A stretch of DNA of 7,274 nucleotides, taken from Ruminococcus sp. UNK.MGS-30 (GTDB lineage Bacteria; Bacillota; Clostridia; Oscillospirales; Ruminococcaceae). The notes under the pieces are model-generated. The model was not told where the DNA came from and did not search any database. It saw nothing but the letters and a program-made list of their open reading frames with translations. Shown piece after piece: positions 1 to 5,868 of this stretch. The stretch is taken from positions 1 to 7,274 of the forward strand of contig LBCK01000016.1 of the NCBI GenBank assembly GCA_000980705.1, written 5' to 3'. How positions within the stretch are numbered: the stretch's first letter is position 1; each line of letters opens with the position of its first letter. A program made the position numbers and the translations under genes.

Positions 1-105
1 AGCTTAATGGGTATCCCCTACCCGCCTGCAATCAAAAAGGCAATCGATGTTTTGCAGACGAAAGTCGGCAGAACCGAAGAAAAATCAAACAAGGAGGACA
101 AGTAA
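1..105 (+). CDS. 3' end of an unidentified gene upstream of the endolysin (possible holin)
   Basis: Frame 1 is open from the first base and stops with TAA at 103-105, giving the last 34 residues of a protein. The visible tail begins SLMGIPYPPAIKKAIDVLQ and ends in a charged stretch rich in K and E. It stops one base before the amidase ATG, and the amidase ribosome binding site lies inside its last codons, so the two are co-transcribed and probably coupled. In phage lysis cassettes the gene just before the endolysin is usually a holin, and a charged cytoplasmic tail fits. However, no membrane segment is visible in this fragment, so the holin call comes from context only. Confidence 0.55.
   Translation, partial: SLMGIPYPPAIKKAIDVLQTKVGRTEEKSNKEDK
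91..97 (+). promoter_or_regulatory. Ribosome binding site that sets the amidase start
   Basis: AAGGAGG is a near-perfect Shine-Dalgarno sequence, 9 bases before the ATG at 107. It supports 107 over the in-frame upstream ATG at 47, which has no such site and whose extra 20 residues would be translated from the end of the upstream gene in another frame. Confidence 0.85.
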
Positions 106-106
106 T

Positions 107-1102
107 ATGACTATTTTAAGACCAGATGCAACAACGACTCTGAACGGAGTAAAAATCAACGAGTATTTACTCACCAAACACAATCCCAACCACATCGATA
201 TGCCCTCTGTTTCAATGGAAGGCAAAGTTATCGGTGTAACAGTTCACAATACCGACTGGATTTCTGTGGCAAGCGGAACGACACCTGCGGAGCAGTATAC
301 AAGAGCAACTGTTAATGGCAATATGAAAGATGTCAGGGTGCATTATTACGTTGATAATACCTGTGCATGGCAGAATCTGCCCCACAGTCTGAGCGGCTGG
401 CACGCCGCTGATGGTAGTGGCAACGGCAATCGCAGGACAATCGCAATTGAGTGCATTATGTCATCTGCGTATAATGTGACAGATAAGAAGTCTGAGGACA
501 ATTGTGCAAGACTTGCCGCTGCGCTTCTGAAGAAGTATGGTCTTGACATCAATCACCTTTACACGCATACGCATTGGCTCAATGTCTGTGATGGAAAGAG
601 TGGCTCTGTGGACTATCTCAATACTGCAAGAAATCCTTACAAGATGTGTCCTGCGTACATTCTGCCTCATTGGGTAGCTTTTAAAGCTAAGGTACAATCT
701 TATCTTAATTCTGGTTCTACACCGGCAACTCCTACACCTGCAAAACAGCTTTATCGAGTAAGAAAAACATGGGCTGATGCTAAGTCGCAGATTGGGGCAT
801 ATTCCTCATTGGAAAATGCAAAAAAAGCCTGCAAGACGGGATATTCTGTCTTTGATGCAAATGGGAATGTTGTTTTCAGCAATGGAAAGTCCTATGCAAA
901 AGGTGCAAAGGTAACACTCAAAAATACCGCACTTTACGCATCCGCAGCTGCAAAAACAGGTGTGAAGCGTTCCGGCACATATTATCTTTACGACGGCATC
1001 GTTGTCAACGGCAGAATGCGTGTGACAACTAAGCCGGAGTTTTGCGGCAATACACCCATTGGCAAGTATGTGACTGGTTGGGTAAATAAATCTGACATCT
1101 GA
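107..1102 (+). CDS. N-acetylmuramoyl-L-alanine amidase (phage endolysin, Amidase_2 type)
   Basis: This 331-aa enzyme is predicted to cleave the amide bond between N-acetylmuramic acid and L-alanine in peptidoglycan, lysing the host at the end of the phage cycle. Residues about 35-190 form an Amidase_2/PGRP zinc amidase domain. Candidate zinc ligands are His47 in TVHNTDW, a His in THTHW (154 or 156), and Cys181 in KMCPAY; WHAADG (98-103) and TIAIE (111-115) are also typical. A threonine/proline linker (about 205-212) leads to a SPOR-like repeat (about 215-257, YRVRKTWADAKSQIGAYSS and YSVFDANGNVVF) common in clostridial amidases. Residues about 268-331 look like an SH3-type wall-binding module ending GWVNKSDI. 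There is no signal peptide, so export would need a holin. The start is fixed by the ribosome binding site at 91-97. Confidence 0.93.
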   Translation: MTILRPDATTTLNGVKINEYLLTKHNPNHIDMPSVSMEGKVIGVTVHNTDWISVASGTTPAEQYTRATVNGNMKDVRVHYYVDNTCAWQNLPHSLSGWHAADGSGNGNRRTIAIECIMSSAYNVTDKKSEDNCARLAAALLKKYGLDINHLYTHTHWLNVCDGKSGSVDYLNTARNPYKMCPAYILPHWVAFKAKVQSYLNSGSTPATPTPAKQLYRVRKTWADAKSQIGAYSSLENAKKACKTGYSVFDANGNVVFSNGKSYAKGAKVTLKNTALYASAAAKTGVKRSGTYYLYDGIVVNGRMRVTTKPEFCGNTPIGKYVTGWVNKSDI

Positions 1103-1120
1103 TTATCTCAAAATTTTTTC

Positions 1121-1160
1121 TATCCCGGAGTTGTTAAAACTGCTCCGGGATAATTTTTAT
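1121..1160 (+). terminator. Rho-independent terminator after the amidase
   Basis: TATCCCGGAG (1121-1130) pairs perfectly with CTCCGGGATA (1143-1152) around a 12-base loop. A T-rich run (ATTTTTAT) follows at once. It ends the lysis transcript 19 bases after the amidase stop and separates it from the recombinase operon. Confidence 0.9.
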
Positions 1161-1192
1161 CACAAGAGCTGACTTTTTTCCGAAGTATGAAT

Positions 1193-1198
1193 GGGGGG
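1193..1198 (+). promoter_or_regulatory. G-run ribosome binding site for the 61-aa protein
   Basis: Six consecutive G residues lie 7 bases before the ATG at 1206 and can act as a Shine-Dalgarno sequence. The in-frame ATG at 1191 overlaps this run and has no site of its own, so 1206 is the better start. Confidence 0.6.
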
Positions 1199-1205
1199 CA
1201 TTTTA

Positions 1206-1391
1206 ATGAAAGAAAATCACGATGAACTCGGCTATTTTATGGCGCAGAAAATCACCGAAAAAATGCTTGAAAAAGGACTGATTTCCTTTGACGAATACGA
1301 CAAATTAACCGCATTAAACCGCCAATCTTTCTCTCCGCTTTACGCTGACTTATTGCCGAAAAGACTTGATATATCGCCAAATTTAGTTTAA
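1206..1391 (+). CDS. Small helical protein leading the recombinase operon (SHOCT-like)
   Basis: This 61-aa protein is predicted cytoplasmic, with no membrane segment. Residues 12-35 (MAQKITEKMLEKGLISFDEYDKL) read as a helix, a short turn at GLIS and a second helix. That pattern resembles SHOCT-type modules and the small proteins that often precede serine recombinases in clostridial mobile elements. The second half (ALNRQSFSPLYADLLPKRLD) is less regular. It is the first gene after the lysis terminator and ends 29 bases before the first recombinase, so it is probably in the same operon. Its role is unknown. A recombination accessory or directionality factor is possible from position and size alone. 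The start at 1206 is preferred over 1191 because of the G-run upstream. Confidence 0.7.
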   Translation: MKENHDELGYFMAQKITEKMLEKGLISFDEYDKLTALNRQSFSPLYADLLPKRLDISPNLV

Positions 1392-1420
1392 TATGTTCAT
1401 ACCGAAAGGAGGGAAAGTCA

Positions 1421-2965
1421 ATGGCTGTTACAAAAATTGACGCAAGACCGCAGCCGAATCCACCTAAGAAAAAAGTGGCTGCCTACGCGAGAGTATCGAC
1501 CGATAACCTTGACCAGAAAGAGAGCCTTGACGCGCAGAAAAACCACTACGAAACGTACATCAAAGCCCATTCAACTTGGGAGTTTGCGGGACTTTACTTT
1601 GACGAAGGCGTTTCCGGAACAAAATCTGAAACGAGAAACGGTTTGCAGAATATGCTCCGTGATTGCAATGCAGGAAAAATCAATTATATTTTGACGAAAT
1701 CAGTCAGTCGTTTTGCCCGAAATACCGTGGATTGTCTGCAAATCGCACGTAATTTGAAAGACAAAGGCATTTTCATTTACTTCGAGAAAGAGCATATAGA
1801 CACAGGAAATATGGACAGCGAGTTGATGCTTTCCATTTTCAGCAGTTTTGCGGCGGAGGAGTCTATTTCGATTTCCGAAAATGAAAAATGGGCTATCCGA
1901 AAGCGTTTTCAGGACGGTACATACAAGCAATCCTATTTACCCTATGGATATGTGAAAAACGAAAATGGTGAAATGATACCCGATAAACAGGAAGCTGAAA
2001 TTGTCCGCTGGATTTTCAATCTCGCCATAAACGGACACAGCACACATTCCATTTGCAAGCTGCTCCGTGAAAGAAACGTGCCTACAAGAAAAGGCGGAAA
2101 ATGGAGTTCTTCCACCGTTCGTGATATGCTGAAAAATGAGAAGTACACGGGTGACGCTCTTTTTCAGAAAACCTACACAGACGGCAGTTTCCGCAGACAT
2201 GAAACCAAAAATTCGTCAAAACAAATCTTCATTGAGAATCATCACGAGGCTATAATAAGCCGTGAGATTTTTGAAACTGCAAACCGACTTTTAGAGCAGC
2301 GAGCTGCTGAAAAGGGCATTGTCAAAGGACACAGCAAATATCAAGTAAGATACCCGTTTTCGGGAATTATCGTCTGCGGAGAATGTGGCGGAACTTTCAA
2401 GCGGAGAATCCACGACCACGGTTCTGAAATCGCATGGGCTTGTACCACACATATTGATGACATTCAGAAATGCTCTATGAAATATGTGCGTGATGATGCA
2501 CTGAAAGCAACGATCACTACGATGATGAACAAGCTGATTTTTGGCAGAAAACTGATACTTTTTCCTTATCTGGCAGAGCTGAAAAGATGCAATGCCAATT
2601 CGGAAGAAATCAAACTTTTAAAGGCAGAACTCATCAAAGAAGCCGAGAAAATTGACGTTCTAAGGCATCTCTTGGCAGATAAAATCATCAAGCCTGCAAT
2701 GTTTATTCAGGATCAGAACGCAAGTAACAAGCGTTCAGAGGAGCTTCGCAGGCAGATCACGCAGTTGAGTCAGATTGATACTGGAAATTCCGAAATGGTT
2801 GCAGAAACCGAGAAACTCTTGCATTTCCTTGACAGTGCAGAAATGCAGACGGAGTTTAAGGACTTTTTTGCAACGGATTTTATTGAGAAAATAATCGTAT
2901 ATGATCGCCACAGCATCGGCATTCAGCTGAAATGCGGACTGACGTTAAAGGAGGCACTGCTATGA
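1421..2965 (+). CDS. Large serine recombinase 1 (site-specific integrase)
   Basis: This 514-aa protein has the full large serine recombinase layout. The N-terminal resolvase catalytic domain (about 18-165) carries the nucleophile Ser26 in AYARVST, with Arg24 beside it, and active-site arginines Arg97 and Arg100 in SRFARNT. The recombinase DNA-binding domain follows (about 174-290, PYGY to QKTY and beyond). A zinc ribbon comes next, with Cys319, Cys322, Cys341 and Cys351 as likely ligands. A coiled-coil-rich region (about 393-470) and a C-terminal strand segment close the protein. The family cuts att sites, forms 5' phosphoserine links and recombines DNA without homology. All catalytic residues checked are present, so it should be active. 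AAGGAGGG at 1406-1413 fixes the start. The last codons contain the ribosome binding site of the next gene, and the stop overlaps that gene's ATG. Confidence 0.95.
   Translation: MAVTKIDARPQPNPPKKKVAAYARVSTDNLDQKESLDAQKNHYETYIKAHSTWEFAGLYFDEGVSGTKSETRNGLQNMLRDCNAGKINYILTKSVSRFARNTVDCLQIARNLKDKGIFIYFEKEHIDTGNMDSELMLSIFSSFAAEESISISENEKWAIRKRFQDGTYKQSYLPYGYVKNENGEMIPDKQEAEIVRWIFNLAINGHSTHSICKLLRERNVPTRKGGKWSSSTVRDMLKNEKYTGDALFQKTYTDGSFRRHETKNSSKQIFIENHHEAIISREIFETANRLLEQRAAEKGIVKGHSKYQVRYPFSGIIVCGECGGTFKRRIHDHGSEIAWACTTHIDDIQKCSMKYVRDDALKATITTMMNKLIFGRKLILFPYLAELKRCNANSEEIKLLKAELIKEAEKIDVLRHLLADKIIKPAMFIQDQNASNKRSEELRRQITQLSQIDTGNSEMVAETEKLLHFLDSAEMQTEFKDFFATDFIEKIIVYDRHSIGIQLKCGLTLKEALL
2947..2954 (+). 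promoter_or_regulatory. Ribosome binding site inside recombinase 1 for the 132-aa protein
   Basis: AAAGGAGG lies 7 bases before the ATG at 2962 and inside the coding sequence of recombinase 1. It selects 2962 as the start over the in-frame ATG at 2932, and together with the ATGA overlap at 2962-2965 it points to translational coupling. Confidence 0.85.
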
Positions 2966-3360
2966 GCCACATTCCCTACGGCTACGAAGTAAAAGACGGA
3001 AAAATTTTTATTGTAGAAGAAGCCGCTGATAAGGTCCGTCAGATTTTTCAGAATTATGTATCGGGCATGAGTTTGACAGAATCCGCAAAAACAGCCGGAC
3101 ATCCAATTACCCACAGTATGGTAAAGCAGCTTTTACAGAGAAAATGTTACATCGGTGACAGCTTTTATCCTCGAATCGTGGATGAAAATTTATTCCGTCG
3201 AGTTCAGATAGAACTGCAAAAACGTCAGAAATCTACGGGAAAGACAAGACGAAAAGTGCCGGTAATACGCACAAATTTTGTGCTTTCTGATGAAAGAGAA
3301 CCGCAAGAAAATTTTACAAAGCAGGCAGAATATTTATACAGTCTGATAGGAGTGAAATAA
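2962..3360 (+). CDS. Recombinase DNA-binding-domain-only protein (no catalytic domain)
   Basis: This 132-aa protein corresponds only to the middle 'recombinase' domain of large serine recombinases. PYGY at 5-8, the segment KVRQIFQNYVSGMSLTESAK (about 24-43), MVKQLLQRKCYIGD (53-66) and IVDENLFRRVQIELQKRQ (72-89) line up with PYGY, AEIVRWIFNLAINGHS, STVRDMLKNEKYTGD and IISREIFETANRLLEQR in its upstream neighbour. The resolvase domain with its serine and the zinc ribbon are both absent. Residues 90-132 are basic, then acidic, with no recognised domain. It overlaps recombinase 1 by ATGA and ends exactly where recombinase 2 begins, with its own strong ribosome binding site, so it is a maintained gene rather than debris. 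Inferred roles are an accessory DNA-binding subunit, a directionality factor or an inhibitor. It cannot cut DNA by the family mechanism. Confidence 0.85.
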   Translation: MSHIPYGYEVKDGKIFIVEEAADKVRQIFQNYVSGMSLTESAKTAGHPITHSMVKQLLQRKCYIGDSFYPRIVDENLFRRVQIELQKRQKSTGKTRRKVPVIRTNFVLSDEREPQENFTKQAEYLYSLIGVK

Positions 3361-4917
3361 ATGGTTAGAACAATCCCACCAAAACCGCAGATCGGCAACA
3401 ACGCCGCACGGCATACAGAAACGGTCAAAAAACTGCGTGTTGCCGCCTATGTCAGAGTTTCTACGGAAAACGAGGAACAGCAGACCAGTTTCGAGGCACA
3501 GTATGAGCATTATTATGACTACATCACGAATAACCCTGCATGGGAATTTGCAGGCATATATGCCGATGACGGTATATCAGCAGTTTCGACCAAATACCGT
3601 GAGCAATTCAATAAAATGATTCAGGATTGTATGGACGGCAAAATTGACTATGTTGTCACAAAAAGCATATCACGTTTTGCCCGAAATACCGTGGATTGTT
3701 TGAATTTTGTCCGCAAGCTGAAGGACAAGAATATCCCTGTATTTTTCGAGAAAGAGGGCATTGAATCCACCGACCAGCGTGGTGAAATTATGCTGACAAT
3801 TTTGGCGTCGCTTGCACAACAGGAGTCGGAATCGCTCAGTCAAAACGTGAAAATCGGTATGCAATATCGCTTTCAGCAAGGGAAGGTTATGGTGAATTGC
3901 GCCTGTTTTCTGGGCTATGATAAAGACGCTGACGGAAAGCTGGTGATAAATCCTGAACAGGCAGAAACGGTCAAGCGAATCTTTCGTGAATATCTTGAGG
4001 GTGTAAGCTGTATCAAAATTGCCAAGGGCTTGGAGCGTGACGGCATTCTGACGGGCAGGGGAAAGACACGCTGGTATGACAGCACGGTCAAAAAGATATT
4101 GGAAAATGAAAAATACATGGGTGACGCATTGCTGCAAAAGACCTATACTACAGACTTTTTGCAGAAAAAGCGAGTGAAGAATACGGGCATCATGCCGCAG
4201 TATTATGTTGACGATGATCACCCCGCAATCATTCCGAAAGAGCTGTTCCTTGCGGTGCAGGAGGAAATGGCAAGACGTGGCTCAGTCGAGGACTGCAAAG
4301 GCAGAAAGCGCAGTTTTTCAGCGAATCACTGCTTTACAAGGCTGATTGTCTGCGGTGAATGTGGAGATCAGTTCAACAGAATTCACTGGAATAACCGTGG
4401 TAAAAAATCCATTGTGTGGCGATGTGCGACACGGCTCGGCAAAAAGGGAGAATGCAACGCTAGGACGGTAAATGAAGAAGCCTTGAAAGATGCCTTTGTA
4501 GCTGTGCTTAATCAGATTCTTGCCGGAAAACAGGAATTTCTTCTCCAATTGAAAAAGAACATTGAATGCGTTCTGACAGGCGGTAATTCCGAAAGTACGG
4601 CAGAAATTGATGCAAAACTTGCAGATCTTGAACGCCAGCTTGTCGCAAAAGCCGAGGAGCATGAGGACTACACCGACATAGCAAGCGAGATTTATGCTCT
4701 CCGCAAGCAGAGAGATGAGCTTACAATGAGCGAAAATGCGAGAAATGACTATCTAAAACGGATTGAGGAGCTTGAAACCTACATCGACAGTCAGCCTGCA
4801 AGGGTCGATACCTTTGATGACTCCCTTGTGAAACGTATGCTGAAAAGAGCAACGGTCTACGAGGACAGGATCATATTCGAATTTCATTCGGGTGTTAACG
4901 TGGAAGTGAATATGTGA
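3361..4917 (+). CDS. Large serine recombinase 2 (site-specific integrase)
   Basis: This 518-aa protein is a complete large serine recombinase. The catalytic domain (about 25-170) has Ser34 and Arg32 in AYVRVST, and Arg105 and Arg108 in SRFARNT. The DNA-binding domain (about 180-300) has CFLGYD in place of the usual PYGY, then STVKKILENEKYMGDALLQKTY. The zinc ribbon uses Cys331, Cys334, Cys355 and Cys365. A long coiled coil follows (about 411-475, rich in E, L and K), and the C-terminal segment is ATVYEDRIIFEFHSGVNVEV. It starts on the base after the preceding stop, with ATAGGAG at 3346-3352 placed 8 bases before the ATG. It is related to recombinase 1 but clearly diverged, so the two may bind different att half-sites or form a mixed complex. 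It is the last gene before the operon terminator. Confidence 0.95.
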   Translation: MVRTIPPKPQIGNNAARHTETVKKLRVAAYVRVSTENEEQQTSFEAQYEHYYDYITNNPAWEFAGIYADDGISAVSTKYREQFNKMIQDCMDGKIDYVVTKSISRFARNTVDCLNFVRKLKDKNIPVFFEKEGIESTDQRGEIMLTILASLAQQESESLSQNVKIGMQYRFQQGKVMVNCACFLGYDKDADGKLVINPEQAETVKRIFREYLEGVSCIKIAKGLERDGILTGRGKTRWYDSTVKKILENEKYMGDALLQKTYTTDFLQKKRVKNTGIMPQYYVDDDHPAIIPKELFLAVQEEMARRGSVEDCKGRKRSFSANHCFTRLIVCGECGDQFNRIHWNNRGKKSIVWRCATRLGKKGECNARTVNEEALKDAFVAVLNQILAGKQEFLLQLKKNIECVLTGGNSESTAEIDAKLADLERQLVAKAEEHEDYTDIASEIYALRKQRDELTMSENARNDYLKRIEELETYIDSQPARVDTFDDSLVKRMLKRATVYEDRIIFEFHSGVNVEVNM

Positions 4918-4926
4918 AAATATGCG

Positions 4927-4980
4927 AACACCCTCGCTGCTGTCGGAGTGAACCGATAGTGGCGAGGGTGTTTTGTTATT
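4927..4980 (+). terminator. Terminator between convergent recombinase operon and pRiA4b-like gene
   Basis: AACACCCTCGC (4927-4937) pairs with GCGAGGGTGTT (4962-4972), an 11-bp stem. A small inner stem TCGG/CCGA lies in the loop. TTTTGTTATT runs from 4971. It lies 10 bases after the recombinase 2 stop and just beyond the stop of the minus-strand gene, so it probably serves both genes, although the T run is better on the plus strand. Confidence 0.88.
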
Positions 4981-5420
4981 TATTCATCATCTTCAAAATC
5001 GTCATAATCAGGATATTGCTCAGGAGGTTCACCAACAGCTCTTATAAGCTCCGCATCTTTAGTATCCTCATAAACAATACGAAGGACTTTGCAATTGAAC
5101 TCCCAGTCATCACCAAAATCAAAGACAAATTTAAATGCTTTTCCCTTTGTAAGTCCAAGCTGATGAAGCTTAAAATCGCAGGTGTGACGGTACATTTCAT
5201 CTTCATCGACTTCTGCCATGTAGTAGCAATCATAATTACTCCAAGCCTTATTGTCCATGAAAAAAGCGTGAGCGTGGTCATTATCGAAATCAAATGCCCA
5301 CAAAATAATATCTGCCAGCGTTTCTAAATCTTCATTCACTGAAACCTGAATATGGCGGTAACAGCCTTTCATAACGGAAACACTAAGTATAATTGATTGT
5401 TTAACTCTTTTACTTGCCAT
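4980..5420 (-). CDS. Plasmid pRiA4b ORF-3-like protein
   Basis: This 146-aa cytoplasmic protein matches the pRiA4b ORF-3 family by its signature segments: ILWAFDFDNDHAHAFFMD (39-56), then KLHQLGLTKGKAFKFVFDFGDDWEF (84-108), and an acidic tail after PPEQYPDYDDFEDDE (132-146). The biochemical function of the family is not known. Members occur on plasmids, in IS passenger positions and in many bacterial chromosomes. The start at 5420 is chosen because AAAGGAAG (plus-strand positions 5427-5434) lies 6 bases upstream; the in-frame ATG at 5453 lies inside one of the repeats described below. The gene is convergent with the recombinases and preceded by the repeat cluster at 5441-5671, which could act as its operator. 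It may be cargo or flanking host DNA. Confidence 0.85.
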   Translation of the reverse strand: MASKRVKQSIILSVSVMKGCYRHIQVSVNEDLETLADIILWAFDFDNDHAHAFFMDNKAWSNYDCYYMAEVDEDEMYRHTCDFKLHQLGLTKGKAFKFVFDFGDDWEFNCKVLRIVYEDTKDAELIRAVGEPPEQYPDYDDFEDDE

Positions 5421-5486
5421 TTTAATCTTCCTTTCTTGTGACAACATTTCCACGCACTCAACCCTACCCGAAATCCAACATTTTCA

Positions 5487-5507
5487 AGCACTCAACCTGC
5501 GAGTGCT
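5487..5507. repeat. Inverted repeat AGCACTC/GAGTGCT overlapping repeat copy B
   Basis: AGCACTC (5487-5493) is followed by a 7-base spacer and the exact complement GAGTGCT (5501-5507). It could be a dimer binding site or a short hairpin. GTATTTT follows on the plus strand, but the stem is short for a terminator. Confidence 0.55.
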
Positions 5508-5605
5508 GTATTTTGATAGTGCTTAGATTTGCTGTCAGATATGTTTCCACGGAGTGACATACAGCATATGTGGGCAGCACTTGAAATTGATGATATTGTA
5601 AAACC

Positions 5606-5640
5606 ACGCAGAATAGCGGATTTTTAGGCTATTCCTGCGT
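5606..5640 (-). terminator. Hairpin with one bulge, possible minus-strand terminator
   Basis: ACGCAGAATAGC (5606-5617) pairs with GCTATTCCTGCGT (5628-5640), leaving one bulged C, around a 10-base loop. Read on the minus strand, the stem is followed by GGTTTTACAAT, a weak T tract, so it could terminate transcription from the gene ending at 5869. It could also be part of a structured RNA or a binding site. Confidence 0.4.
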
Positions 5641-5868
5641 TGTCCTTGACATCAATACCACGCACTCAACGTGCAACGACACTTCAATTTTAATGTCTGC
5701 ATTTTCGTTAAATTGCCCATACAACCCTATTGAATAAGCAATTTGAATTTTTCTCGCAAATAGCGTATATCTCTACATTGACACCTTTTGGTCGATGTCA
5801 GGTTGTCCCCAATAGTTCTCGGAAACAAATCAAAATCCCATGCATCCCATACATCAGACTAAATTAGG

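Larger units (their letters stand above)
1..4972 (+). mobile_element. End of a prophage or phage-derived element (lysis + serine recombinase modules)
   Basis: A phage-type endolysin is followed on the same strand by a compact serine recombinase operon. Lysis genes next to the integration genes at one end of the integrated element is a known arrangement in Firmicute prophages that use large serine recombinases. No structural phage gene lies in the window, so the element is only inferred. The left limit lies outside. The right limit is unknown and could be anywhere from the terminator at 4972 to the repeat-rich stretch before 5868, or further if the minus-strand genes are cargo. Confidence 0.55.
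5442..5671. repeat. Three 22-bp direct repeats with a GCACTCAAC core, plus inverted half copies
   Basis: Copy A (5442-5463) and copy B (5476-5497) match at 20 of 22 positions. Copy C (5650-5671) matches A at 18 of 22, and A and C share the 13-mer CCACGCACTCAAC exactly. Starts are spaced 34 and 174 bases apart. The pentamer GCACT or its complement occurs six times in about 215 bases: 5454, 5488, 5502 (complement), 5518 (complement), 5577 and 5662. On the minus strand, the sequence near 5577-5593 (CATCAATTTCAAG) mixes features of copies B and C. The arrangement suggests protein binding sites, with the adjacent recombinases, or an unseen regulator of the pRiA4b-like gene, as candidate binders. 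Confidence 0.65.
5421..5868. other. Gene-free 448-bp region with repeats and hairpins
   Basis: No convincing reading frame is visible on either strand. The left half (5441-5671) holds a cluster of GCACT-core repeats and two hairpins, listed separately. The right half (about 5680-5868) shows no clear structure apart from a short TGACA/TGTCA inverted pair around 5779-5800. Two TTGACA hexamers on the plus strand (5646-5651 and 5778-5783) have no matching -10 box at 17 bases. The stretch sits between two minus-strand genes, so it should hold the promoter of the pRiA4b-like gene, but no clear promoter was found. Confidence 0.7.

Noticed and set aside
47..106. N-terminal extension of the amidase to an in-frame ATG at 47
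   Set aside because: No ribosome binding site precedes 47, the extension overlaps the upstream gene in another frame, and AAGGAGG at 91-97 points clearly to 107.
2962..3360. The small recombinase-like gene as a frameshifted piece of a neighbour
   Set aside because: Both neighbours already contain a full copy of the same domain, and the fragment has its own start signal and clean coupled junctions.
3670..4221. Minus-strand open frame of 183 codons
   Set aside because: It lies entirely within recombinase 2, whose catalytic and DNA-binding motifs explain the sequence.
4914..5327. Plus-strand open frame of 137 codons overlapping the end of recombinase 2
   Set aside because: It runs through the terminator hairpin and is antisense to the pRiA4b-like gene, which has recognisable family motifs and a ribosome binding site.
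5442..5671. CRISPR array
   Set aside because: Only three diverged copies with uneven spacing (34 and 174 bases), no conserved spacer length and no cas gene.
5646..5783. Plus-strand promoters based on TTGACA at 5646 and 5778
   Set aside because: Neither has a TATAAT-like box at the proper distance, and no plus-strand gene lies downstream.
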